64,000 bases of DNA from Sphingobacterium sp. PCS056 (GCF_023273895.1 NZ_CP096883.1:4402001-4466000); one strand, 5' to 3'; shown: positions 43,161 to 52,675, counted from the stretch's first letter. The notes: a model not told the origin generated them from the sequence alone. A program made the numbers and translations.

Positions 43161-43927
43161 TATATATAACGTTTGACAATTCGTAGTCTATGGGTATATC
43201 TATTTAATTCCTGATTAAATATACCTTCCTGATCCATCCTGTCAATACGTACACGGGCAGAGGCATGAATGATCGTTTCAGAATCCAGCATGATACCGAC
43301 ATGATTGATCCGACCTTCCTCATTATCAAAAAATGCCAAATCACCAACCTTAATCTCAGACAAAAAGTCAACCGTTTCCCCCAATTCAACCTGCTGATAT
43401 GCATCACGAGGCAAAGACACTCCAAATGACTGATAGATCAACTGTGAAAAACCAGAACAATCGATCCCAAATTTAGAACGGCCGCCCCACAGGTAAGGCA
43501 CATCCCAATAGCGCTTCGCTAGCAGTGCGACCTGATCCTGAAAATCTACTGCGCCATATCGCAATTCCTGACCAACAAAATCTTGTATATTTTCCGCATC
43601 AAAATAAGCAAAAGATGCTCTCACATGAGTTCCATGTAAAAGCTGAATAGCATAATCACGATGAGTAAGAAAGCCTCCCTCAAATCCGACACGCATGATT
43701 GCTAAAGATTGATACTGCTGATAACCTTGATCATCTACCGTCAAAAACTGACCATTTTGTATCCAACCGTTATAACCATCAGCTGTAGTACTGATTTTGG
43801 TCCAATCTTTTGATTTTGTTATGATTTCAAAAGTCTCACCAAATAATAGTTGTGAAACCATTTCGCTTCGATGTGCAGCTTCTGCACGAAGAGGAACGAT
43901 TGTCAAATTACATATTCCAAATTCCAT
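43160..43927 (-). CDS. NlpC/P60 (C40) peptidase with SH3 domain
   Basis: A 255-residue peptidoglycan endopeptidase, probably cutting the gamma-D-Glu-diamino acid bond of stem peptides. An N-terminal bacterial SH3 domain (about 5-65; SQLLFGETFEIITKSKDWTK) and a second SH3-like part precede the NlpC/P60 domain (about 130-250). The catalytic triad is C157 in FGIDCSGF, H209 in INHVGIML and H221 in IIHASARV. No signal peptide is visible, so either it stays cytosolic (recycling of imported peptides, as YkfC does) or it uses another route. Confidence 0.92.
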   Translation of the reverse strand: MEFGICNLTIVPLRAEAAHRSEMVSQLLFGETFEIITKSKDWTKISTTADGYNGWIQNGQFLTVDDQGYQQYQSLAIMRVGFEGGFLTHRDYAIQLLHGTHVRASFAYFDAENIQDFVGQELRYGAVDFQDQVALLAKRYWDVPYLWGGRSKFGIDCSGFSQLIYQSFGVSLPRDAYQQVELGETVDFLSEIKVGDLAFFDNEEGRINHVGIMLDSETIIHASARVRIDRMDQEGIFNQELNRYTHRLRIVKRYI

Positions 43928-44002
43928 ATTTATAAAAACAAAAATGCGTATATTCAGGTTATTAATATATATAATACGAAAATAAACTTTAATATCACAA
44001 CC

Positions 44003-44476
44003 ATGGATACCAATGTCGTAAAAATAACTAGAATATTAGTCGCTGTGGACGATGAACCCTGTTCACATAAGGCCATTGCATATGCTAAAGAGATGGTAAA
44101 GAAATTTGAAACTTCAGTTGCATTAGTGACCGTCACCTCTCCCACTTCACCAGCAAGCTATGGAGCTGATCCGCTATTAGGACAACAGCCTATTATTATA
44201 CCTGAGGTATCAGAAATAGAACAGCAAAATGCACAAAAATACCTCGAAGAACTAGGACAAGAATTTGTAGGTGCCAGTGAGGTTTTCCTATTCAATAGAA
44301 TTGGATCTGTAAAAGAAGAAATACTGGCCACTTCCCATGAATGGTCAGCAGATCTGATCGTCATGGGATCTAATGGCCGGACTGGTTTTGACCATTTTAT
44401 ATCTGGTTCCGTTTCAGAGGCAGTCATTAGAAAAGCAACATGTCCGGTATTAGTCGTTCCTGGCAAATGCGAATAA
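44003..44476 (+). CDS. Universal stress protein UspA family
   Basis: A 157-residue single-domain USP: N-terminal strand ITRILVAVDDEPCSHKAIAY and the ATP-binding motif GSNGRTGFDHFISGSVSE (Gly-x2-Gly-x9-Gly-Ser), ending CPVLVVPGKCE. It should therefore be an ATP-binding member. A short Pro/Gln-rich loop (GADPLLGQQPIIIPEVSE) sits in the middle. The frame is open to 43871, but that segment overlaps the divergent NlpC gene, so the ATG at 44003 is used. A weak hairpin (TATACCAGT / ACTGGTATA, 44486-44533) follows. Confidence 0.93.
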   Translation: MDTNVVKITRILVAVDDEPCSHKAIAYAKEMVKKFETSVALVTVTSPTSPASYGADPLLGQQPIIIPEVSEIEQQNAQKYLEELGQEFVGASEVFLFNRIGSVKEEILATSHEWSADLIVMGSNGRTGFDHFISGSVSEAVIRKATCPVLVVPGKCE

Positions 44477-44684
44477 GATGATAACTATACCAGTGGGCGA
44501 TCATCAATAAACAGCAATCAGTCTACTGGTATAACCTATTATCTCAGCTATTATAAAAATAGTAACTCACTCATTTTAATCCTCAAATTTAGAAGTTTGA
44601 AAACGCTTTCGATTGAAGTACAATGTTGTGGAGATAGGCAAAAGAAACACTAGCTATCCATTTATTACCTATCAAAATGTCTCA

Positions 44685-44718
44685 AAAAACAAAAGCCATT
44701 TGATAGATACAAATGGCT
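44685..44718 (-). terminator. Terminator after the rRNA methyltransferase gene
   Basis: On the minus strand AGCCATTTG (44718-44710) pairs with CAAATGGCT (44702-44694), followed by TTTGTTTTTT. Confidence 0.85.
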
Positions 44719-44742
44719 CCTTAAATAATATAGCTTAATAAA

Positions 44743-45912
44743 TTACATCTTGATTAACCGAGCAACAAACATACTATCCGCCTTTTCATAATAGCCCTTT
44801 AAGACTTGATATGATTCAAGCGCGTATCCTAATTCTTTTTGAATGTATGCAATAACCTCTTCATTCTCCTTTCCAAAAACAGAGCAGGTGATATATATAA
44901 GTGGTTTGCCTACTTTAAGGTGCTGAGATACATTCCTTGCAATTTCCTTTTGTAATGATGCAAATTCATTAATTTTCCTTGCATTAAAATAAGTGATATT
45001 CTCAGGACTACGTCCCCAGGTACCAGAACCCGTACAAGGAGCGTCCAAAATAATTCCATCAAAAAGCTCTGCACCCAAAATCGGAGTAGTATCTTTTGTT
45101 AGATCCACTATTTTCTTTCGATAATCTCGTATTCCCGCACGTTCAAAACGCTCATCCAAGTTCCGCAAGATACTCATACGAATATCTGAAACAAGTAAGT
45201 TAGTCTTTGGATGCGCATCAAGAAACAACAGAGCCTTACCACCCGAGGCAGCACAAGCATCCCACCAGTTTTCTTTTGGAGAAGCATCCATAAAGTTCAG
45301 AGTACGCTGTGATGATAAATCTTGTACTTCAATTACACCATCGAGATCTTTAAAGCGCTGCAATGATGTACCATTTGACAATGCAATAATCTGGTCAGAA
45401 ATAAATTGATAACTTATCCCCTCTGATTCAAAAACAGCTTTTACAAACTTTTCTTTACCACGTTTCACCCGAATAAATAAATCAGGTTGGATAAATTGAT
45501 TCTGAATAAAATCATCTTGATCTATGGCATTAGATAGCTCATCTTTAAAAGGAAAAACATCAGCAACTTGTAATAATTGAAGCTCTTTTAAAAATGTCAA
45601 TTTATCATTTAGAGATAGCGCTATATTCCAATCCGGTTCAAATAAAGCAACAAATGGACTTTCCGTCTCACAAAGATATTCTGCTATTATCAGTCTCTTG
45701 TGCTGAGAAAGCTGCTTCGCACCTTTCCCTAATCGAAAATAGTTGTAACACAATCGGGAAGTCCACTTACGGTCCTTTGATCCCATTTGTTTATTAATTT
45801 TGAAAAATGAAGTAAGATAACGTGCAAACGGTTCATTCCCCTCATAACCATCCAGTGCTCTTTCAAAATTACGAATTTGCTGCTGAACTCTCTTTTCACT
45901 AAAATCACTCAT
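44743..45912 (-). CDS. RsmB/NOP2-family RNA m5C methyltransferase
   Basis: A 389-residue S-adenosylmethionine-dependent RNA cytosine-C5 methyltransferase, probably for 16S rRNA. N-terminal RNA-binding region to about 180; catalytic Rossmann domain with NWWDACAASGGKALLFLD (motif I), motif IV ILDAPCTGSGTWGR and motif VI YITCSVFGKENEEVI. Both Cys of the reaction (PC and TCS) are present. It resembles RsmB more than RsmF, but the target base cannot be read from sequence. Three bases separate it from the preceding lipoprotein gene, so the two form an operon. Confidence 0.9.
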   Translation of the reverse strand: MSDFSEKRVQQQIRNFERALDGYEGNEPFARYLTSFFKINKQMGSKDRKWTSRLCYNYFRLGKGAKQLSQHKRLIIAEYLCETESPFVALFEPDWNIALSLNDKLTFLKELQLLQVADVFPFKDELSNAIDQDDFIQNQFIQPDLFIRVKRGKEKFVKAVFESEGISYQFISDQIIALSNGTSLQRFKDLDGVIEVQDLSSQRTLNFMDASPKENWWDACAASGGKALLFLDAHPKTNLLVSDIRMSILRNLDERFERAGIRDYRKKIVDLTKDTTPILGAELFDGIILDAPCTGSGTWGRSPENITYFNARKINEFASLQKEIARNVSQHLKVGKPLIYITCSVFGKENEEVIAYIQKELGYALESYQVLKGYYEKADSMFVARLIKM

Positions 45913-45915
45913 CTA

Positions 45916-47205
45916 TTACTTCCTATCAAAATTATTATTACGATATACCATAAATCGTATTCCTCTATTCACATACCCCCATTCCGGAAAATAATCAAAA
46001 CTAAAATCATTATTAATTCCAGAATAAGTCTCTTTGACCACATGTTGAACATAATCGTCACCGTATTTAGCAATCAGGCCACCAAAATAAATAGCCGCAT
46101 CATATCCTTTATACGAAAAATCAGATGGTGCCACTTTAAATTTAGTCTTATATTTAAGATCAAATTTCCGGGTCTTTTCCGCCCCCTCATCAACCAATGT
46201 CGAGGTCGTCACGGTTAATTCATAACGATCTATATTAGCATAGTCTTCAAAAGAAAGTTTAGCCCAATTTGGATGACCGTACAATTTAAAAGCATAGCCC
46301 GATTCACTACTATGTACATCCATATTGGCTAGTAATGCTCTAATTTGGTTTCTATTTGTCGTACCACATACGATATGATTCGTTCCAGCTATCACTAAGT
46401 TATCATTTAACTCTGCTATAGAAGTAACAACTTTTATCTGTAGGCTTTTATTATAACCAAGAGCCTCTGAAACAAAATTATCCAAGAACTGCTTACTATC
46501 CGCATCTTGCACATTATATACCAATACCATATCACCATAAGCATATTCCTTTGAAACATACTTGGCCATGATTTCAGAATGCGCACGAATAGAAGGTGTC
46601 AACGACACTAAATTTGGGATACCAAATTCAGAAGCTAAAGTTGCAGCTAAAGGAGATATTTGTAAGATGCTTTTATTTTTAAAAGATTGTGAAAAAGCTT
46701 TAATCTCTTTTGGATAAACAGGTCCAACAATTAAACTTGCATTTTTAACAACATTCGATGTTGCTAACGATGAGTTTCTATAGTTATCATCTTCAGAATC
46801 AACCACCTGCAAATTAAATTTATTTCCCTGCTCACCTAACTCCTCTAAGCCAAGTTGAAAACCCTGGTAAAAATCCAATGCTAATGCTGATCTTTTGACA
46901 TCCTCTGCGGTAGGACGCATACCAGAGATACGGTTCAGTTGAAAAGGTAAAAGAAGAGCAATAGATTTTTGTCTTTTAAGGCTTTCACTCGCTTTAGTAG
47001 CTTCGAGTTTTTTGGCTTCTTCTGCCTGTTTTGCAGCAGTTATTGCACCATTATTAGATGAAGTACTCTGCTCACCTTTACTAGAAGGTGAGCGAAGTAC
47101 GCCTATTTTTTTTGTCGTACAGCTTGAAAGACTTAATGCCAATGCTACTGCAAGAACTATTTTATTCCCACTCAATCGTCGCTGGTGGTTTTGAACTGAT
47201 ATCAT
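45916..47205 (-). CDS. Periplasmic-binding-fold (type I) lipoprotein, LpoA/ABC-receptor like
   Basis: A 429-residue lipoprotein with a signal ending SLSSC, a Ser/Ala/Lys-rich linker, then a type I periplasmic-binding fold (IALLLPFQLNRISGMRPTAE, DFYQGFQLGLEEL, ASLIVGPVYPKEIKAFSQSF, FKLYGHPNWAKL). No ABC transporter genes are adjacent. The fold is shared with LpoA, an activator of peptidoglycan synthase. The start is inside guaA: ATG 47205 (44-base overlap with guaA) or TTG 47175, which gives a tighter signal peptide (MSGNKIVLAVALALSLSSC). Translation is probably coupled to guaA. Confidence 0.8.
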   Translation of the reverse strand: MISVQNHQRRLSGNKIVLAVALALSLSSCTTKKIGVLRSPSSKGEQSTSSNNGAITAAKQAEEAKKLEATKASESLKRQKSIALLLPFQLNRISGMRPTAEDVKRSALALDFYQGFQLGLEELGEQGNKFNLQVVDSEDDNYRNSSLATSNVVKNASLIVGPVYPKEIKAFSQSFKNKSILQISPLAATLASEFGIPNLVSLTPSIRAHSEIMAKYVSKEYAYGDMVLVYNVQDADSKQFLDNFVSEALGYNKSLQIKVVTSIAELNDNLVIAGTNHIVCGTTNRNQIRALLANMDVHSSESGYAFKLYGHPNWAKLSFEDYANIDRYELTVTTSTLVDEGAEKTRKFDLKYKTKFKVAPSDFSYKGYDAAIYFGGLIAKYGDDYVQHVVKETYSGINNDFSFDYFPEWGYVNRGIRFMVYRNNNFDRK

Positions 47206-48712
47206 ATACAACTCTATTAATTCCTTTAACGTGGTTGATAATTTCATTTGAAATTTTAGCCAACAAGTCATAAGGTAAGTGAATCCAATCTGCAGTCATG
47301 CCATCCAATGAACCTACAGCACGTAAACTAACCACATGCTCATAAGTACGTTCATCACCCATAACACCTACAGAACGAACAGGAAGAAAAATCGTGCCAG
47401 CTTGCCAAACCTTATCATACCATCCCGCTTCTTTCAAGTTACGGATAAAAATATCATCTGCTTCCTGAACAATACGAACGCGATCTTCTGTGATATCACC
47501 TAATATACGTATCGCTAATCCTGGACCCGGAAATGGATGTCTTCCCAGAATTGCAGGATCAACACCTAATGTTTTACCAACACGTCTGACCTCATCCTTA
47601 AATAAGGTTTTTAAAGGCTCTACCACTTTCAGCTTCATGAAATCAGGCAAACCACCCACATTATGATGTGATTTAATAGTTGCAGAAGGACCTTTTACCG
47701 ATACCGATTCAATAATATCTGGATATATAGTACCTTGGCCCAACCATTTAGCCTCAACACCCGCAGGTAATTCTTTTTGAATTTCTTTTGCAGCCTCATC
47801 AAATACATCGATAAAAGAATTACCAATGATTTTACGTTTTTGTTCCGGATCAGAAATACCAGCTAAGCGACCAAAGAATAATTCTTTCGCGTTGATACCT
47901 TTAATATTAAGACCCATATTTTTGTATGAATCCAGTACCTGCTCAAACTCACCTTTACGTAACAAACCATGATCCACAAATATACAGTGTAGGTTTTTTC
48001 CAATTGCTTGATGTAACAATACAGCAGCTACCGTAGAATCAACCCCACCTGACAGTGCCAATATTACATGGTCTTCACCTAATTCAGCTTTCAAAGAAGC
48101 AACACTAGTTTCAGCAAAAGCATCTGGAGTCCACTCTTGAGCACATCCACAGATTCCGACAACAAAGTTTTTTAATAAAACTACGCCATCAGTGCTATGC
48201 GTTACTTCAGGGTGAAATTGAATACCATAAGTTCGTGTTCCTAAAACATGATAAGCAGCAACACGAACTTTATCCGTACTAGCTATAATTTCAAAATTTG
48301 AAGGAACCTCTTTGATCGTATCACCATGTGACATCCATACTTGAGACTGAACGGGTACACCTGCTAATAATTCATTCTCAGCATTCACAAATTGCAAATT
48401 TGCACGCCCGTATTCACGGATCTCTGAAGGTAAGACCTCACCTCCTGATTTTTGAGCGATATATTGTGCACCATAACATACACCTAGCAAAGGAAAACGC
48501 TCTTGAATTGAATTAAAATCAATTTGAGGAGCATCCTCTTGTCTTACTGAATATGGACTTCCCGAAAGGATTACTCCTTTTACAGTCTCATCAAATTCAG
48601 GCAAGTTGTTGAAAGGATGAATTTCACAATATACGTTAAGTTCTCTTACACGACGCGCGATTAATTGCGTGTATTGCGAACCAAAGTCAAGAATTATAAT
48701 TTTTTCTGGCAT
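47162..48712 (-). CDS. guaA: GMP synthase (glutamine-hydrolysing)
   Basis: A 516-residue enzyme converting XMP to GMP. N-terminal class I glutamine amidotransferase domain with Cys79 in LLGVCYGAQYIAQ and His in GIQFHPEVTHS (about 1-200). The ATP pyrophosphatase domain carries the P-loop LALSGGVDSTVAAVLL, then the GMPS C-terminal dimerisation domain (GRHPFPGPGLAIRILGD...) ending VYDISSKPPATIEWE, the conserved C-terminus. A TAACTTTG box ends four bases before its ATG. The next gene overlaps its 3' end. Confidence 0.97.
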   Translation of the reverse strand: MPEKIIILDFGSQYTQLIARRVRELNVYCEIHPFNNLPEFDETVKGVILSGSPYSVRQEDAPQIDFNSIQERFPLLGVCYGAQYIAQKSGGEVLPSEIREYGRANLQFVNAENELLAGVPVQSQVWMSHGDTIKEVPSNFEIIASTDKVRVAAYHVLGTRTYGIQFHPEVTHSTDGVVLLKNFVVGICGCAQEWTPDAFAETSVASLKAELGEDHVILALSGGVDSTVAAVLLHQAIGKNLHCIFVDHGLLRKGEFEQVLDSYKNMGLNIKGINAKELFFGRLAGISDPEQKRKIIGNSFIDVFDEAAKEIQKELPAGVEAKWLGQGTIYPDIIESVSVKGPSATIKSHHNVGGLPDFMKLKVVEPLKTLFKDEVRRVGKTLGVDPAILGRHPFPGPGLAIRILGDITEDRVRIVQEADDIFIRNLKEAGWYDKVWQAGTIFLPVRSVGVMGDERTYEHVVSLRAVGSLDGMTADWIHLPYDLLAKISNEIINHVKGINRVVYDISSKPPATIEWE

Positions 48713-48716
48713 GGCG

Positions 48717-48724
48717 CAAAGTTA
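48717..48724 (-). promoter_or_regulatory. -7 box abutting the guaA start codon
   Basis: On the minus strand TAACTTTG (48724-48717) is followed by CGCC and the ATG. This predicts a leaderless or near-leaderless guaA transcript. Confidence 0.55.
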
Positions 48725-48904
48725 CACATTAGATATGAATTTATAGAATGGAAATTTGACTTAAATCAACTCAAAATACGCAATTTGCTCTAAAAAGCAT
48801 CCATTTCTTTTATTCCAATAAAAATCAACTAGCTCATCAATTCTATCAAATTAATTTCAACACTTTTATAACTTAAAACCATACGCCGATAGATACTTTC
48901 ATAT

Positions 48905-50173
48905 TTAAAACAGTTTCCCCCATACAGATTTAAATTTCGATGTAAATCTGTAATCTCCTTTCTCAAGAATATCCAATAAATTTTTCGTTGCTGAGTAAGT
49001 AGTTTTCATTTTAATCGCTGTTATCACTTCCTCCGATTTAGCATCCTTACCGTCAAGATGATATAACACAACTAATCCAACTAATACATCTATTTCAGAA
49101 GGGTCCAGCGCATGCGCACGTTCAAACATTTCAATTGACTTTGGAATTTGATTGAGCTCAAATAAAGCATAAGCATAGTTACCCAGTATCATTCTTTGTT
49201 TTGGACTTTTTTGCAACACCAAGTCATAATATTCAGCTGCTTTTGCATAATTATTTAGCACATCGTAAGTCAATGCCAATCCAGCATAGATATCCAAATC
49301 AGAATTACCCAAACTAATCACTTTTAATAAATCATTTTGAGCGTCCTGATATTTCTTCAAATCAAATAAAACTGAATATCTATTCTCATAATAGACTGGA
49401 TTATTGATATCCAACTCAATAGCTCGATCCAAATCTTTCTTTGCTTGTAATAGCTTATCCATATCTTGAAAAATCAAACCTCTATTATTATAATACATAG
49501 CTGCTTTAGGAGAGTTTTCAATTGCTTTATCCAGAAGTTCAATAGCTCTTAAATTATTTTTTTGCCGTTGCAATGCTAAAGCACCATAAAAATAAACATC
49601 AGCTACAAATTGTGGTTCAGCCATCTCTTCCCCATTTTTCAGATTATTTTCAAAAAGTGTAAATACATTTATGAGTTCATCATCTTTACGCATCTCATTC
49701 AATAGCTTCAAATAGTTATTGTAATATCGCGCGTTATTTTTCTCCAACTGAAGCACGCGCTGATAATCCGATCTCGCCAATTCTGGCTTCAAATCAAAAT
49801 AATACGTATTACCACGAATATCATAAAAAGTATGATTTTCAGGATCCAATGCTATTCCTGTAGTAGCTGTAGCAATAATATCAGCATTCCTTTTCAATCC
49901 AATTAAGATGTAGCATTTCACTTCATAATAAGCACTGATTGTTTGATCTTGATCAATAAGCTTATTGATCCGTTTTAAAGCTTCTTCATATTTGCCAGCC
50001 TTATAAAGATCCCATGCAACTTGATACGAGTCATCACGAGAAGAACCCGTTGTTTCCAAAGCCACATCCTCAACTTGTTTTACCTGCACAGCAGCACCTT
50101 CTTTCTCCTGCGCAACACTAACATGCCATATGCTCATTAGACCTATCAAAAGCAGTACATTAATTCCTTTCAT
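48905..50173 (-). CDS. Exported tetratricopeptide-repeat protein
   Basis: A 422-residue periplasmic or surface protein with a signal peptide (MKGINVLLLIGLMSIWHVSV, AQE) and about ten TPR units. Examples are AWDLYKAGKYEEALKRINKL (about 53), AMYYNNRGLIFQDMDKLLQA (about 230), AGLALTYDVLNNYAKAAEYY (about 300) and GNYAYALFELNQIPKSIEMF (about 335). TPR arrays mediate protein-protein contacts; the partner is unknown. Length and layout are normal for this group in Bacteroidota. Transcribed alone, upstream of guaA on the same strand but 192 bases away. Confidence 0.85.
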   Translation of the reverse strand: MKGINVLLLIGLMSIWHVSVAQEKEGAAVQVKQVEDVALETTGSSRDDSYQVAWDLYKAGKYEEALKRINKLIDQDQTISAYYEVKCYILIGLKRNADIIATATTGIALDPENHTFYDIRGNTYYFDLKPELARSDYQRVLQLEKNNARYYNNYLKLLNEMRKDDELINVFTLFENNLKNGEEMAEPQFVADVYFYGALALQRQKNNLRAIELLDKAIENSPKAAMYYNNRGLIFQDMDKLLQAKKDLDRAIELDINNPVYYENRYSVLFDLKKYQDAQNDLLKVISLGNSDLDIYAGLALTYDVLNNYAKAAEYYDLVLQKSPKQRMILGNYAYALFELNQIPKSIEMFERAHALDPSEIDVLVGLVVLYHLDGKDAKSEEVITAIKMKTTYSATKNLLDILEKGDYRFTSKFKSVWGKLF

Positions 50174-50413
50174 CAGTTATAATATTCTTTAAAGATAATT
50201 TACAATAGTAAAATTAAGTTTGTTCACTTAGATTCTTGTTGTCGCCAGATGAAGTTGACCCGCTGATCGATATTTTAATTTTTCTTCAAAAAAGAAATAA
50301 GTCAGCAAATATGCTTTTCTCATCTTGACCTAATCCATATATAAACCCCAAATAAAGTAAAATGTTTCCTCATTTTTTAGTATCTCCATTTCTCAAATTA
50401 TAAAATATTTAAC

Positions 50414-50450
50414 AAAAAAAGCTTCATATCTTTCGATATGAAGCTTTTTA
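50414..50450 (-). terminator. Terminator after pyrF
   Basis: On the minus strand AGCTTCATATC pairs with GATATGAAGCT around a GAAA tetraloop (50420-50445), followed by TTTTTTT. Ends the rluA-tlpA-pyrF operon. Confidence 0.93.
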
Positions 50451-50470
50451 ATCTTATAGTTTATATCAAA

Positions 50471-51307
50471 CTAGCTGATAATTCCAGCTTTAATCAACTC
50501 CAATTCCATTTCTTGCTGCAATTTAAGCGCTTCTTCTCTTGCCTTTTCTGCAAAATCAAGACCCTTTGAAGCATAGATAATACCGCGGGTACTATTGACC
50601 AAAAGTCCACAATCCTTATTCATTCCATATTGACATACATCTTGCAATGATCCCCCTTGCGCGCCAACACCAGGAACCAATAAGAAATGATCAGGTGCAT
50701 GCTCACGAATTGTGATAAATCCTTCTCCTCGCGTTGCCCCAACGACATACATCAGATTCTCAATCGTTCCCCATGTATTTACCTTATCAATAACCTGTTC
50801 AAACAACTGCAATCCCGAAATATTTTGAAAATTCTGAAAATCCAAACTTCCTTCATTAGATGTTAAGGCAAGCACAATCGCCCATTTTCCATCAAAATCT
50901 AAAAATGGAGTAACAGAATCTTTTCCCATGTAGGGTGCAATAGTGATCGAGTCAAACCCCAAACCCGATTGTTTTTCATCAAAAAACGCTTGCGCATACA
51001 TTTTCGACGTATTTCCAATATCACCTCGCTTCGCATCCGCTATGCTTAGGCAATCTTTAGGAAGTGCTGCCCAAGTTTTCTGCAAAGATTGCCATCCTTT
51101 TATTCCATAGCTCTCGTAAAAGGCAATATTAGGCTTATAAGCAACACATAAATCTGCTGTAGCATCAATGATAGCTCTATTAAACGCGTAAATTGGATCC
51201 TCTTCTGCTAAAAGATGTTCAGGTATTTTAGTAATATCTGTATCTAAACCAACGCAAAGAAATGATTTTTTTATTTTGATCTGTTGAATAAGTTCTGCTC
51301 TTGTCAT
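50471..51307 (-). CDS. pyrF: Orotidine 5'-phosphate decarboxylase, type 2
   Basis: A 278-residue TIM-barrel enzyme making UMP from OMP. The N-terminal FLCVGLDTDITKIPEHLL and catalytic DAKRGDIGNTS are in place, as are FDSITIAPYMGKDSV and the phosphate loop LVPGVGAQGGSLQDV. Length (longer than the 230-residue type 1 enzyme) and motifs place it in the type 2 subfamily. Third gene of an operon with a pseudouridine synthase and a TlpA-like protein (16-base gap upstream). Confidence 0.96.
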   Translation of the reverse strand: MTRAELIQQIKIKKSFLCVGLDTDITKIPEHLLAEEDPIYAFNRAIIDATADLCVAYKPNIAFYESYGIKGWQSLQKTWAALPKDCLSIADAKRGDIGNTSKMYAQAFFDEKQSGLGFDSITIAPYMGKDSVTPFLDFDGKWAIVLALTSNEGSLDFQNFQNISGLQLFEQVIDKVNTWGTIENLMYVVGATRGEGFITIREHAPDHFLLVPGVGAQGGSLQDVCQYGMNKDCGLLVNSTRGIIYASKGLDFAEKAREEALKLQQEMELELIKAGIIS

Positions 51308-51323
51308 ACTTGTTATTCTGTAC

Positions 51324-51908
51324 TTATTTTTTTGTTAATTCGATTATAAAATCAGATACTTCTTTACGAGAATAATCTGCTAAACCTTCATGTTTAGTTT
51401 CAATTTCACCGTTCTTATTGATGATCAATGTGGTCGGAATAGAACCCCCTAACCATTCTTTTGGAATTGCAGAATTTGGATAGTAAACCGGCAAATTCAA
51501 TTGTTTACCCTTCATAAAAGTATTCGCCTTTTCAGACTCCCCCTCAATCTCCACGATAAGGAATACAACATCCTTATTATCTTTTAATCGCTCATATAAA
51601 GTCGCAATAGATGGCATCTCAGCGATACAAGGCGGGCACCATGTAGCCCAAAAGTTGATAAAAACCACTTTACCTCTAAGATCATCCATTTGAACAACTT
51701 CTCCCTGATCATTCTTAAAAGAAATATTGTGATCCGTAGCGATAAAAGCCTGCGAATCTGATTCCTTAGGTTTTTCCAAAGAAGGCTTAAATAAACCGAT
51801 ACGCATCAATCCCTGTTGAAAATATGCACGACTTGTAGGCCAAAGCAATAAAAGAATGACCACAACAAAGATCGAATTGAATACTATTTTTTTAGTTTTT
51901 GGATTCAT
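51324..51908 (-). CDS. TlpA-like membrane-anchored thioredoxin
   Basis: A 194-residue thiol-disulfide oxidoreductase facing the periplasm. One N-terminal transmembrane helix (about 9-24, IVFNSIFVVVILLLLW) and a TlpA/ResA thioredoxin domain with VVFINFWATWCPPCIAEMPS (redox pair WCPPC) and the cis-Pro segment GSIPTTLIINKNGEI. It may reduce apo-cytochrome c or other thiols; DsbD encoded at 31-33 kb is a possible electron donor. It lies between the rluA-type and pyrF genes with gaps of 11 and 16 bases, so it is part of that operon. Confidence 0.92.
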   Translation of the reverse strand: MNPKTKKIVFNSIFVVVILLLLWPTSRAYFQQGLMRIGLFKPSLEKPKESDSQAFIATDHNISFKNDQGEVVQMDDLRGKVVFINFWATWCPPCIAEMPSIATLYERLKDNKDVVFLIVEIEGESEKANTFMKGKQLNLPVYYPNSAIPKEWLGGSIPTTLIINKNGEIETKHEGLADYSRKEVSDFIIELTKK

Positions 51909-51919
51909 GAATGATATAC

Positions 51920-52663
51920 TTAGGAATCAAATTTTTCTAATTGCTTAAGCAATGTGGCGAAATCTTTTGGATAAGGTGCCTCAAATTCAAACCTCTTTCC
52001 ATCAATCGTAAAATCAACATATCGCGAATGCAATGCAAAGCGTTTCATAATCGGTTGCTCCTCTTCATTTTTAGACAATGAAAATCCTCGTTTTTTAACC
52101 TGTGATAAATAAACAGGCTTTCCATGGTACATATCATCACCAACAATAGCAGCTTTTTGGGTCGCTAAGTGTATACGAATTTGATGCATACGACCAGTGA
52201 TTGGCTTACACTCTACTAAAGTATAATGATTAAAATAACGAATAGAATTAAAAATTGTAGTTGCAGCTTTTCCCTTAGCACGATCTATAGATACATTTTT
52301 ACTTCCTTGATTCAAAATTGGTAATTCAACCTTCAAATCTGTAAACGTATGTGTTCCCGCGATAATGGCATGATATACTTTATTGACACGACGTCTTTCA
52401 AATTCAATAGAGACGGCACGGTAAGTCTCTGGATTTTTAGCAATAAGTAATAATCCCGAAGTTTCCTTGTCCAATCGGTGACAAATTTGAGCATCAGCAA
52501 AATATTTTTTTGCTAAGCGTAAAATATTGATCTCCCCCCCTTCGCGTTCGTCCAAGGAAGCGATAAACGGTGGTTTGTTGATAACAATTAAATTATCATC
52601 TTCAAAAACAATAAGATCGGAAAATTTCGGAAATTTAAATAAGCGAGTTTCGTTTTCTCTCAT
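51920..52663 (-). CDS. RluA-family pseudouridine synthase
   Basis: A 247-residue RNA pseudouridine synthase. Catalytic motif CHRLDKETSGLLLIAKN with Asp in HRLDKETSG, an upstream NLIVINKPPFIASLDER and downstream TGRMHQIRIHLA are typical of the RluA/RluC/RluD family. There is no N-terminal S4 domain. It would modify rRNA or tRNA, but the site cannot be predicted. First gene of an operon with tlpA-like and pyrF. A TATTTTTG box ends four bases before the ATG, so the transcript may start at or next to the start codon. Confidence 0.92.
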   Translation of the reverse strand: MRENETRLFKFPKFSDLIVFEDDNLIVINKPPFIASLDEREGGEINILRLAKKYFADAQICHRLDKETSGLLLIAKNPETYRAVSIEFERRRVNKVYHAIIAGTHTFTDLKVELPILNQGSKNVSIDRAKGKAATTIFNSIRYFNHYTLVECKPITGRMHQIRIHLATQKAAIVGDDMYHGKPVYLSQVKKRGFSLSKNEEEQPIMKRFALHSRYVDFTIDGKRFEFEAPYPKDFATLLKQLEKFDS

Positions 52664-52667
52664 GGCA

Positions 52668-52675
52668 CAAAAATA
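52668..52675 (-). promoter_or_regulatory. -7 box abutting the rluA-type start codon
   Basis: On the minus strand TATTTTTG (52675-52668) is followed by TGCC and ATG, the same geometry as guaA. Confidence 0.5.

Noticed and set aside
44486..44533. Hairpin TATACCAGT/ACTGGTATA after uspA
   Set aside because: The 30-base loop and lack of a T tract make it a poor terminator; mentioned only under the uspA-type gene.
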